A DNA stretch of 15,832 bases from ZC4RG19 sp036279475 (lineage in GTDB: Bacteria > Actinomycetota > Acidimicrobiia > Acidimicrobiales > VFJN01), in NCBI GenBank assembly GCA_036279475.1, contig DASUJB010000142.1, forward strand, positions 1 through 15,832, in the 5' to 3' direction. Positions 4,774 through 11,544 of the stretch are shown here, one piece after another. Position 1 is the first letter of the stretch, and every line of letters begins with the position of its first letter. The notes under the pieces are model-generated. The model was given only the letters and a program-made list of their open reading frames with translations, did not search any database and was not told the origin of the DNA. Position numbers and translations under genes: made by a program.

Positions 4774-5208
4774 ATGACCTCCTCCCGCCCGCCGGCCACC
4801 ACCGACGGAGCCACCATGCCGGCCCGGCCCCGCCGGTACCGCGCCGACCAGCCCGGTGCTCCCGCGCTCCCCACCGCCACCCGGCCCGATGCCAGCTGGG
4901 ACCGTGCCCGGTGCAACGACGGCAGTGGTCGACTCGCCGCCACGTTCTTCAGCGAGGAGCTCCAGGACATCGCCGAGGCCAAGCGCATCTGCGCGCCGTG
5001 CCCCGTCCTGGTCCCGTGCCTGGAAGGGGCGCTGCAGCGGCGCGAGCCCTGGGGGGTGTGGGGAGGCCAGCTGTTCCTCAACGGCCGGATCCTCGCCACC
5101 AAGAGGCGGCCGGGACGCCCGCCCAAGCGCCCGCGGCCGGAGGACCAGCTCCCGGACATCCCCATCCCCGAGCACCTCGAGTCGCTGGCGGTCGTCCGCA
5201 TCGCCTGA
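4774..5208 (+). CDS. whiB7: WhiB-family transcription factor, WhiB7-like with AT-hook
   Basis: Wbl proteins are small actinobacterial iron-sulfur transcription factors that bind the principal sigma factor. In the 144-residue product the cluster ligands are Cys47, Cys73, Cys76 and Cys82 (C-x25-C-x2-C-x5-C), followed by the turn GVWGG at 94-98. The segment LQRREPWGVWGGQLF, then a basic stretch KRRPGRPPKR (110-119) with a GRP core, resembles M. tuberculosis WhiB7 (EPWGVWGG then RGRPRK). The AT-hook is the hallmark of WhiB7, the activator of intrinsic antibiotic resistance genes. Unlike short WhiB7 proteins, it has a 42-residue Pro/Arg-rich N-terminus before the Wbl domain and about 22 residues after the hook. 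A terminator-containing leader with uORFs precedes it, as in whiB7. WhiB family membership is certain; the WhiB7 subtype is likely, because some other Wbl proteins of related classes may also carry GRP motifs. Confidence 0.85.
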   Translation: MTSSRPPATTDGATMPARPRRYRADQPGAPALPTATRPDASWDRARCNDGSGRLAATFFSEELQDIAEAKRICAPCPVLVPCLEGALQRREPWGVWGGQLFLNGRILATKRRPGRPPKRPRPEDQLPDIPIPEHLESLAVVRIA

Positions 5209-5279
5209 CGACCACCGCCGACCCCGGCAGGGGGCAGGCGGCGTGACCACCACGCGCCGGTCGCGCCACGGCCCGGCGA

Positions 5280-5310
5280 TTGCCACCGCCGGCAGGGTCG
5301 GCGGTACCGT
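5280..5310 (+). promoter_or_regulatory. Probable leaderless promoter of tlpA-ccdA
   Basis: TTGCCA (5280-5285) and TACCGT (5305-5310) form -35 and -10 candidates with a 19-base spacer, a little long. The -10 ends exactly six bases (CGGTGC) before the GTG start of the thioredoxin gene at 5317, where no Shine-Dalgarno is visible. Confidence 0.5.
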
Positions 5311-5316
5311 CGGTGC

Positions 5317-5913
5317 GTGGTCGCGCGCCGCCTCCCCCTGCTTGCCGTGGTGGGTGCCACCGCCCTGGCCCTGGCCGCGGCGACGGCCACGTTCGCGGTG
5401 CTAGACAGCGGCGACAACGCTCCCGACCAGGTGTCGGGCCCGGACGCCGCCTCGTCGGACGGCTACCGGATGGCACCGGCCGGTGAGCTCCCGAGGTCCA
5501 CCTCCGAGGTCCGGCTGGCCTCTCTCGACGGCGGACCGGATGCCACCCTCGGTGATCTCCTCACCGGTCGCCCGGTGGTGGTGAACTTCTTCGCCTCGTG
5601 GTGCGCACCTTGCGTCGACGAGATGCCGGCGTTCGAGGCCGTCCACCGGAGCGTCGGTGCGAAGGTGACCTTCGTCGGCATGGCCAACCGCGACAGCCCC
5701 GAGGACGCCCGGGCCACCGTACGGACCACGGGGGTGAGCTACCCCACCTACGGCGATCCCGACACCAGCGCCCTGACGTTCTTCGGCGGCCTCCAGATGC
5801 CCACCACGGTGTTCATCGCCCCGTCGGGTGCCGTGGTGGACGTGGCCAACGGAGCCCTCACCGAGGGCGAGCTGCGCACCAAGCTGGCCGACCTCTTCGG
5901 CGTGGCGGCGTGA
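5317..5913 (+). CDS. TlpA/ResA-type membrane-anchored thiol-disulfide oxidoreductase
   Basis: This 198-residue protein would be held outside the membrane by an uncleaved N-terminal helix (residues about 6-29) and act as a thioredoxin-fold reductant or oxidase of cysteine pairs, typically in cytochrome c maturation. The active site is WCAPC (Cys96, Cys99) in VVVNFFASWCAPCVDEMPAFE, and the cis-proline is Pro162 in QMPTT. The fold follows the AhpC/TSA-type TlpA pattern, with VTFVGMANRDSPEDARATV between active site and cis-proline. The GTG at 5317 is supported by the -10 hexamer six bases upstream. ccdA starts 13 bases after its stop, and this pairing of an extracytoplasmic thioredoxin with its electron donor is a common functional unit. 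Specific substrate (apocytochrome c or other) is not visible. Confidence 0.88.
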   Translation: MVARRLPLLAVVGATALALAAATATFAVLDSGDNAPDQVSGPDAASSDGYRMAPAGELPRSTSEVRLASLDGGPDATLGDLLTGRPVVVNFFASWCAPCVDEMPAFEAVHRSVGAKVTFVGMANRDSPEDARATVRTTGVSYPTYGDPDTSALTFFGGLQMPTTVFIAPSGAVVDVANGALTEGELRTKLADLFGVAA

Positions 5914-5926
5914 CGGCGAGCGCGGG

Positions 5927-6841
5927 GTGACGGTGCTGGCCGCCCTGGGCCCGGACCGGGCATGGGCGTACTACCTCACGCTGGGCATGGTGGCGACGGT
6001 GAACCCGTGCGGGTTCCCGCTGCTGCCCGCCTACCTGTCGTACTTCCTGGGCGTCGACGGCCAGAAGGTCGCGGCGCGCGCCGGTGTCGGCCAGGCGGTC
6101 CAGGTGGCCTGCGCGGTGGCCGCCGGCTTCCTCGCCGTCTTCGCCGCCGCGGGTGCTGCCGTGGAGATGACGTCCCTCCCCGTGTACGAGAACGCCCCGT
6201 GGATCTCGATCGTGATCGGCCTGGGGCTGCTCCTCCTCGGCGGCGCCATGCTGTGGGGCTACGAGCCCGGCTTCCGGCTCCCCCGGCTCGACAAGGGTGG
6301 CCGCCAGCGCACCGCGGGGTCGATGTTCCTGTTCGGGGTGTCCTACGCGGTGGCCTCGATCGGCTGCACCCTGCCCCTCTTCCTCGGGGCGGTGGCGGGC
6401 ACCATGACCGAGGACTCCGTGGTCGGCGGGCTGGCGGTCTTCGCCGTGTACGGGCTGGGGATGACGCTCGTGCTGCTGGCGCTCACGGTCGCCATCGCCC
6501 TGGCCCGCACCTCCATCGTCCGGTTCCTGCGCCGGGCCCAGCCCTACGTCGGCCGCGTGTCCGGGGGGTTGGTGGCGCTGGCCGGGGCGTACGTCGCCTA
6601 CTACGGGTGGCTGGAGGTGCGGCTGGGCCAGGGGGGCGCGGTGACGGGCTCCGGGGTGACCGAGGCAGTGTACGGCTGGTCCTCGGACGTCACGGGCTGG
6701 ATCGACAGCGTGGGCGCCGTGCGGATCGCGGTGGTCGTCGTCGTGTTGCTCACCGCCACCGTGGTGGCGGCACGGGCGGCACGCCGCCACGGCTCCACCC
6801 CCGGCGGCGGTGGCAGCCGGGAGGGCGCCTCCCGCTGCTAG
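5927..6841 (+). CDS. ccdA: CcdA/DsbD-type transmembrane thiol-disulfide interchange protein
   Basis: CcdA proteins carry reducing equivalents from cytoplasmic thioredoxin across the membrane to extracytoplasmic partners such as the TlpA-like protein encoded just upstream. The two redox cysteines are seen in NPCGFPLLPAYLSY (Cys28) and SIGCTLPLFLG (Cys147), in the expected pseudo-symmetrical halves of a six-helix core. The product is 304 residues, longer than the usual 220-240: an extra C-terminal part contains a segment near 240-265 and an additional hydrophobic helix (AVRIAVVVVVLLTATVVAA) before a basic, Gly-rich tail. The GTG at 5927 follows the tlpA stop by 13 bases; GTG 5933 is an alternative. 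The frame is open back to 5828 inside tlpA, which is not used. Its TAG stop shares a CTAG with the pdxH stop. Confidence 0.88.
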   Translation: MTVLAALGPDRAWAYYLTLGMVATVNPCGFPLLPAYLSYFLGVDGQKVAARAGVGQAVQVACAVAAGFLAVFAAAGAAVEMTSLPVYENAPWISIVIGLGLLLLGGAMLWGYEPGFRLPRLDKGGRQRTAGSMFLFGVSYAVASIGCTLPLFLGAVAGTMTEDSVVGGLAVFAVYGLGMTLVLLALTVAIALARTSIVRFLRRAQPYVGRVSGGLVALAGAYVAYYGWLEVRLGQGGAVTGSGVTEAVYGWSSDVTGWIDSVGAVRIAVVVVVLLTATVVAARAARRHGSTPGGGGSREGASRC

Positions 6842-7488
6842 GGCGCGAGGCGCTCGATCACCCACCCCGGGGCACCGGGCGCCCGGCGGTAGACGAGCCT
6901 GTCGTGCATGCGCCACTGGCGGCCCTGCCAGAGCTCCACCCGGTCGTGGACGACCCGGTACCCGCCCCAGTGGGCGGGGCGGGGCACGTCGCGCCCGGTT
7001 AGGGTGGCGTCCAGCTCCGCCCAGCGGCGCTCGAGGGTGGCCCGGTCGGGGACGACCTGGCTCTGGGGCGACGCCACCGCGGCGAGCTGGCTCCCCCGGG
7101 GCCGCGTGGCCCAGTAGGCGTCGGACTCGCCGGGTTCGACCGGTCGGGCGGTCCCCTCGACGATCACCTGGCGGTCCAGCGCGTGCCAGGGGAAGAGGAG
7201 GGCGGCGCGGGGGTTCGCCGCCAGGTCAGCGCCCTTGCGGCTGTGGCGGTTGGTGAAGAAGACGAAGCCGTCGGCGTCGAGCCCCCGCAACAGGACGGTC
7301 CGCATCGAGGGCCGGCCGTCCGGCGTGGCCGTGGCCACGACCATGGCGTTGGGGTCCCCGACGGCGACCTCCCGCCAGGCGGCGAACCACAGGGCGAACT
7401 GCTCGATCGGGTCGGGGGCGAGGTCCGCCTCGGTCAGGCCGGCACCCGTGTACTCCTGGCGCAGCTCGGCCAGCTCGGTGAGGTCCAC
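6838..7488 (-). CDS. pdxH: Pyridoxamine 5'-phosphate oxidase
   Basis: This FMN enzyme oxidises pyridoxamine or pyridoxine 5'-phosphate to pyridoxal 5'-phosphate with oxygen, in vitamin B6 synthesis and salvage. The 216 residues are standard length. FMN-binding signatures are present: RTVLLRGLDADGFVFFTN, SRKGADLAANPRAALLFPW and QVIVEGTARPV, followed by SDAYWATRPRGSQLAAVASPQS. The C-terminal family signature reads VELWQGRQWRMHDRLVYRR and ends in ERLAP, as in canonical PdxH. The GTG start at 7488 has a TAGACC hexamer seven bases upstream as a possible leaderless -10. It follows the osmoprotectant operon in the same direction after a hairpin-rich gap, so is probably transcribed separately, and converges on ccdA with interlocked stop codons. 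Confidence 0.95.
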   Translation of the reverse strand: MDLTELAELRQEYTGAGLTEADLAPDPIEQFALWFAAWREVAVGDPNAMVVATATPDGRPSMRTVLLRGLDADGFVFFTNRHSRKGADLAANPRAALLFPWHALDRQVIVEGTARPVEPGESDAYWATRPRGSQLAAVASPQSQVVPDRATLERRWAELDATLTGRDVPRPAHWGGYRVVHDRVELWQGRQWRMHDRLVYRRAPGAPGWVIERLAP

Positions 7489-7537
7489 CCCCGCAGGTCT
7501 ACCGCACGGGGGCGGGCGGCTCGGAGGGCGCCCGGGT

Positions 7538-7570
7538 CCGGAGTGCCCTCCGGGGGCCTCCCGGGAGGCC
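7538..7570 (-). terminator. Tandem hairpins between osmoprotectant operon and pdxH
   Basis: GGCCTCCCGGGAGGCC (7555-7570) is a perfect 16-base palindrome two bases after the receptor gene stop on the minus strand. Next to it CCGGAG/CTCCGG (7538-7543/7548-7553) forms a 6-bp stem with a four-base loop. Neither has a T-tract, which is common for high-GC actinobacterial terminators. They probably mark the 3' end of the operon. Confidence 0.5.
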
Positions 7571-7572
7571 GG

Positions 7573-8508
7573 TCACCCGCCGAAGCCGTGGTCGCCCAGC
7601 CAGTCCTCGGCGATGTCCTCGGCGTCGTCGCGGTCGACGTCGAAGCGCTTGTTCATCCTCACCAGGTCCTCGGTGGTCAGCTCGGCGGACACGTCGTCGA
7701 GCACGTCCGTCAGGTCGCGGCCGTAGGCGTCGACCAGGTCGCGGCTCAGGACCGGGAACACGTTGTCGGCCGCGAACATGCCCTTGTCGTCCTCCAGCAG
7801 CACCCAGCCGGTGTCGGGATCGGCCAGCCGACCGTCGGTGGAGGTGACCACGCCGACGTCGATCGCCCCCTCGTCGAGCGCGTCGGGGATCAGCCCGAAG
7901 TCCAGAGGTGTGAAGTCGTCCGACAGGTCGACGCCGTACACCCTCCGGAGGCCGGGGATGCAGAAGCCGTTGGACTCGCAGTCCGGCGGCGCTCCCAGCG
8001 TGAGGTCGGCACCGTTGGCGGCCAGGTCCGACAGCGTGGAGATGTCGCGCTGCTCGGACGTCTCCTCGGTGACGACGAAGGCGTTGGTGTCGACGGCGTC
8101 GGCCGGCCTGGCGGCGACCAGTCCACGGTCGTCCAGGTAGGGCTCCAGCGCCTCCAGGGTGGCGTCGACGTCGCTGGTGGCCTCGCCCTTCCCCCCGTTG
8201 AGGAACTCCAGCTCCGCCGCCACGTAGTCGACCGCCATGTTGACGTCACCGGACTTGAAGGCCCCGAGCAGGAGGTCGCGCAGGCCGCCGACCTCGGTGG
8301 TCTCCGCCCGGTAGCCGGCGTCCCGGAGCGCCCCCGCGTAGATCTCGGACAGGATCAGCGACTCGCCGAAGTCCTGGGCTCCGAGGACGATGGCGGGGCC
8401 GTCGCGCCCGTCGTCCCGGGCGTCGGTGTCCTCGTCGTCGCCGCCGCACGCCGTTCCCAGCAGGCTGAGGGCCAGCACGCCGGCGAGGACCTTCGTGGAT
8501 CGGTGCAT
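7573..8508 (-). CDS. Osmoprotectant ABC transporter substrate-binding lipoprotein (OpuCC/ProX-like)
   Basis: This 311-residue extracytoplasmic receptor of the OpuAC/ProX-type family would bind glycine betaine, choline or a similar quaternary amine for the transporter encoded upstream. It begins with a lipoprotein signal (VLAGVLALSLLGTACGG, lipobox Cys at residue 21) and an Asp-rich linker. The mature part has the family's two-lobed pattern: IVLGAQDFGESLILSEIYAGAL near the start, VNMAVDYVAAELEFL, then LGAPPDCESNGFCIPGLRRVYG in the second lobe. The binding-site aromatic residues cannot be assigned by eye, so substrate is open. ATG 8508 is preceded by AAGGA at 8516-8520 with seven bases spacing. 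It is the last of four genes, 46 bases after the second permease. Confidence 0.88.
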   Translation of the reverse strand: MHRSTKVLAGVLALSLLGTACGGDDEDTDARDDGRDGPAIVLGAQDFGESLILSEIYAGALRDAGYRAETTEVGGLRDLLLGAFKSGDVNMAVDYVAAELEFLNGGKGEATSDVDATLEALEPYLDDRGLVAARPADAVDTNAFVVTEETSEQRDISTLSDLAANGADLTLGAPPDCESNGFCIPGLRRVYGVDLSDDFTPLDFGLIPDALDEGAIDVGVVTSTDGRLADPDTGWVLLEDDKGMFAADNVFPVLSRDLVDAYGRDLTDVLDDVSAELTTEDLVRMNKRFDVDRDDAEDIAEDWLGDHGFGG

Positions 8509-8554
8509 GGGTCAGTCCTTTCGGCCCGGGGGCCGTCGCTTGCCGGGGCTCGCC

Positions 8555-9301
8555 TCAGGCGGGCCCCCCCGCCGGACCAGGGGCGATCTCGCCGGCGGTG
8601 ACCGTGACGTCGTCCTGGCGGGCCAGGGGGCGACGCCAGGGCACGAGCCGCCGGAGCGTCAGGGCGAAGAGGGCGTCGGCGGCCAGCGCCAGGAGCGCCA
8701 CCACCGCGGCCGAGGCCAGCATCGGGCCCTTGTCGGGGCTGGTGAAGCCGCTGACGATGGGCGTGCCGAGGTTCCGGTAGCCGACGAGCGCCCCCAGGGT
8801 GGCGGTGGCGATCACCTGGACGGAGGAGACCCGCAGGCCGGTGAGGATCAACGGCACGGCCACCGGTACCTCGACCCGGCGCAGGAGCTCACCACCCCGC
8901 ATCCCCATCCCCCGGGCCGCCTCGAGCGCCTCGTGGGGCACCTCCCTCACGCCCGTGTAGGCGTTGGTGAAGACGGGCGGGACCGCCAGCAGCACGAGCG
9001 CCACGATCGTGGGCCAGAACCCCAGACCGAACCCGTACCGCAGCGAGAAGGGGAGCAACAGGGCCAGGATGGCGAACGAGGGGATCGCCCGACCGACGTT
9101 CACGATCGACATCGCCACGAAAGCGCCGCGACGGGCGTGGCCGAGCAGCACGCCGGCCGGGACGGCCAGGAGCCCGGCGATGACGACGGCGACGAGCGAG
9201 ATCCGCACGTGGGACCACGCCAGGGCCGGGAGCCCGTTCCGGCCCGACCACGCCTGGTCGGACGCGAGGTAGTCGACCAACTGCCCCAGGGCGCCGCTCA
9301 C
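8555..9301 (-). CDS. Osmoprotectant ABC transporter permease, second copy (OpuC/ProW-like)
   Basis: One of two membrane subunits of the OpuC-type importer, 248 residues with about five or six helices. The ABC permease coupling loop is clear in EALEAARGMGMRGGELLRRVEVPVAVPLILTGLR (roughly residues 130-165), with the conserved EAA...G spacing that contacts the ATPase. LGALVGYRNLGTPIVSGF and the downstream helix are typical of the ProW/OpuCB family. The GTG at 9301 overlaps the stop of the first permease gene by GTGA, indicating translational coupling; the frame is open to 9919 but that extension is antisense noise. The C-terminal 25 residues are low-complexity Gly/Pro/Ala. Which permease corresponds to OpuCB or OpuCD cannot be told. 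Confidence 0.9.
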   Translation of the reverse strand: MSGALGQLVDYLASDQAWSGRNGLPALAWSHVRISLVAVVIAGLLAVPAGVLLGHARRGAFVAMSIVNVGRAIPSFAILALLLPFSLRYGFGLGFWPTIVALVLLAVPPVFTNAYTGVREVPHEALEAARGMGMRGGELLRRVEVPVAVPLILTGLRVSSVQVIATATLGALVGYRNLGTPIVSGFTSPDKGPMLASAAVVALLALAADALFALTLRRLVPWRRPLARQDDVTVTAGEIAPGPAGGPA

Positions 9302-10092
9302 GGTGCCACCCCGGCGCCGGTTCGGGTCCACCCCGGTGCGCCGGCGCCGTCGGCGGCGGCGGAGCCCGCAGGATCGCCGCCCCGGGCGCCGTCGCGGCCA
9401 CCACCGGGGGGGCGCTGCGCCCGAGCCCACGGCGTCGACCACCGCTCCACGGCCACGAACACGAGGTCGAAGGCGACCGCCAAGGCCACCGATCCCACCG
9501 TGCCCACGACGATCGGGGTCGAGAAGTTGCGGGACAGGCCGTCGTTGATGAGGCTGCCGAAGCCCCCCTCGCCCACCAGCGAGGTGACCGTCACCAGGCC
9601 CACGGTGGTGACGGTGGCGATGCGCAGACCCGCCACGATCGCCGGCGTGGCGAGGGGCAGGTCGACCCGGACGAGGCGTCGCCAGCGCTCGTACCCCATG
9701 CCGTCGGACGCCTCGCGCACGGCAGGGGGGACCCCGTCGAGGCCGGCGACGACGTTGCGCAGGAGGATCAGCAGCGTGTAGCTGACCAGCGCCACCAGCG
9801 ACGTGCGGAACCCCAGGCCGAGCGCCGGCACCGACACCAGCACGGCGAACAGCGCCAGGCTGGGGATGGCGTAGAGGACGCTGCACACGCCGGCGAGCGG
9901 TTCGTAGGTCCAGCGCCACCGTACGGCGACCAGCGCCAGCGCCAGGGAGATCACGAAGCCGAGGCCCACGGCCGCGGCCGTGAGCTCGACGTGCTGGCGC
10001 AGGGCGTCGGTGATCTCGTCGGCGTGGTCGCCGACCCAGTCCCAGCGCACCAGGGGCTCCTCGGCCATCGGGGCCGACAGCGCCCCCCTCAC
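9298..10092 (-). CDS. Osmoprotectant ABC transporter permease, first copy (OpuC/ProW-like)
   Basis: The partner membrane subunit, 264 residues. The family hallmarks are SVLYAIPSLALFAVLV, then TLLILLRNVVAGLDGVPPAVREASDGMGY and LVRVDLPLATPAIVAGLR, which contains the EAA-loop, and TVTSLVGEGGFGSLINDGL near the end of the core. The last 40 residues are Gly/Ala/Arg-rich and look disordered. The GTG at 10092 overlaps the ATPase stop by GTGA and is chosen on that coupling; the in-frame ATG at 10068 (MAEEPLVRWDW) would remove eight residues and is a real alternative. Its stop overlaps the start of the second permease in the same way. The two permeases presumably form a heterodimer. Confidence 0.9.
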   Translation of the reverse strand: MRGALSAPMAEEPLVRWDWVGDHADEITDALRQHVELTAAAVGLGFVISLALALVAVRWRWTYEPLAGVCSVLYAIPSLALFAVLVSVPALGLGFRTSLVALVSYTLLILLRNVVAGLDGVPPAVREASDGMGYERWRRLVRVDLPLATPAIVAGLRIATVTTVGLVTVTSLVGEGGFGSLINDGLSRNFSTPIVVGTVGSVALAVAFDLVFVAVERWSTPWARAQRPPGGGRDGARGGDPAGSAAADGAGAPGWTRTGAGVAP

Positions 10093-11366
10093 CGCGTGAC
10101 CCCTTCGGCCAGCTGGTCCAACGTGAGCATGCCCAGGTAGCGCGGTGGTGCCCCGCCGCCGCGGCTCGCCGCCTCGACGACCACCGCCACCCTGGTGCGA
10201 GAGGTCACGATGGCGTCGAGGGCGCTCTTCAACGTGGTGTCGGGATCGACCACGGCCACGAAGGGCCGAGGGGAGACCTCGCCGACGGTGCCGGCGCGGT
10301 CGACCTCGTCGACCCCCACCCATCCCCGCACCCGCCCGTCCTCGCACACCGCCACCCAGTCGGTGCCCTCGGCCTCCATCACCGCCCGGGCGTCCTCGGC
10401 GGTGGCGGCGGTGGTGACGACGGGGCCCCGGCCCAGCGGCACCTGCCGCACCCGGACGAGCGACAGGCGCTTGATCCCGCGGTCGTCGCCCAGGAAGTCG
10501 GCGACGAAGCCGTTGGCCGGCTCCCGGAGCAGGTCCTCGGGGGAGCCGGCCTGCTCGAGCACGCCGCCGACGTTGAGGATGGCGATGCGGTCGGCGAGCT
10601 TGATGGCCTCCTCGACGTCGTGGGTCACCAGCAGGATCGTCTTGCGGACGCGTCGCTGGAGGGCGAGCAGGTCGTCCTGGAGGCGTGCCCGGACGATGGG
10701 GTCGACGGCCGAGTACGGCTCGTCCATGAGCAGCACGGGCGGATCGGCGGCCAGGGCCCGGGCCACGCCCACCCGCTGCTGCTGGCCGCCGGAGAGGGCG
10801 GCGGGGTACCGGTCCAACAGGCCGGGGTCGAGGTCGAGCAGCTCGGCCAGCTCGTCGACCCGCTCGCGGATGCGGGTGCGGGACCAGCGCAGCAGCTGGG
10901 GCACGGTGGCGATGTTGTCGCGAACCGTCCGGTGGGGGAACAGCCCGGCCTGCTGGATGACGTAGCCGATGCCCCGGCGGAGCTGGTGGGGCGGCAGGGT
11001 GCGCACGTCGGTGCCGTCGAGCCAGACCGTGCCCCCGGTGGGCTCGACGAGGCGGTTGACCATCTTCAGGGTGGTGGTCTTGCCGCACCCCGACGGCCCG
11101 ACCAGGGCGACCAGCTCGCCCGGGTGCACCGTGAGGTCGAGGTCGGTCACCGCCGGGACGGCGGCGCCGGGATAGGTCTTGAGGAGGTGGTCGAGGTGGA
11201 GGGCGACGCCCGAGGGCGGCCTCCCGCCCCGGCTGGCTGCCGGCGGCGACGGCTCGCCGGCCGGGCCGCCCGCGGTCGACGCCAGCTCGGCCGGGGGGCC
11301 CGGAGCGGTCGCCGGCCCTCTGCCGTCACGGGTGCCGGCGGCCGCCGACACCGGGTGGTCGGTCAC
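10089..11366 (-). CDS. opuCA: Osmoprotectant ABC transporter ATPase with CBS domains (OpuCA/ProV-like)
   Basis: The energising subunit of the importer, about 425 residues. ABC motifs are Walker A GPSGCGKTT (about 90-98), Q-loop Gln138/139 (YVIQQAGLFPH), signature LSGGQQQRVG (191-200) and Walker B LLMDEP (213-217), then THDVEEA. LGDDRGIKRLSLVRV after the ATPase core leads to a C-terminal tandem CBS region (about 300-425; VVTTAATAEDARAVMEAEGTD and VVDPDTTLKSALDAIVTS). In characterised quaternary-amine transporters such CBS pairs sense ionic strength or cyclic di-AMP. The start is uncertain: GTG 11366 is chosen because GTG 11447 lies inside a strong hairpin. Even so about 50 Pro/Ala/Gly-rich residues precede the ABC domain, unusual for the family. 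First gene of a four-gene operon. Confidence 0.88.
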   Translation of the reverse strand: MTDHPVSAAAGTRDGRGPATAPGPPAELASTAGGPAGEPSPPAASRGGRPPSGVALHLDHLLKTYPGAAVPAVTDLDLTVHPGELVALVGPSGCGKTTTLKMVNRLVEPTGGTVWLDGTDVRTLPPHQLRRGIGYVIQQAGLFPHRTVRDNIATVPQLLRWSRTRIRERVDELAELLDLDPGLLDRYPAALSGGQQQRVGVARALAADPPVLLMDEPYSAVDPIVRARLQDDLLALQRRVRKTILLVTHDVEEAIKLADRIAILNVGGVLEQAGSPEDLLREPANGFVADFLGDDRGIKRLSLVRVRQVPLGRGPVVTTAATAEDARAVMEAEGTDWVAVCEDGRVRGWVGVDEVDRAGTVGEVSPRPFVAVVDPDTTLKSALDAIVTSRTRVAVVVEAASRGGGAPPRYLGMLTLDQLAEGVTR

Positions 11367-11441
11367 GCCCCCGGCGCCCGCTTCGTCGTGGCGATGGCTG
11401 ACATCGTGGGCGACACCGAACCCTCCCCGCCCGCTGCGGCG

Positions 11442-11479
11442 CGGCACCCGAGTACGGGCCCTGGGAGGCCCGGGTGCCG
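11442..11479. repeat. Long inverted repeat between the RND exporter and opuCA
   Basis: CGGCACCCG (11442-11450) and CGGGTGCCG (11471-11479) are perfect 9-base complementary arms around 20 bases. An overlapping alternative, CGGGCC (11455-11460) with GGCCCG (11467-11472), uses part of the same sequence. It lies in the untranslated gap before opuCA and could be a terminator for the exporter gene or a leader structure of the osmoprotectant operon. A TAACGT hexamer at 11489-11494 (minus strand) just upstream could serve as its -10. Confidence 0.4.
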
Positions 11480-11523
11480 GTGGCGGCCACGTTACCGTCG
11501 GTCAGGCAGGAGCGGTCGGTCCC

Positions 11524-11537
11524 GGCGGGGCCCCGCC
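11524..11537 (-). terminator. GC-palindrome after the RND exporter gene
   Basis: GGCGGGGCCCCGCC is a perfect 14-base palindrome seven bases after the exporter stop codon. There is no T-tract. It is a plausible part of a terminator but could be a chance product of the high GC content. Confidence 0.3.
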
Positions 11538-11544
11538 ACCACGC

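Noticed and set aside
5209..5279. Search for a terminator or small gene between whiB and tlpA.
   Set aside because: Only a weak GCGTG/CACGC hairpin (about 5239-5254) without a T-tract is visible, too small to call.
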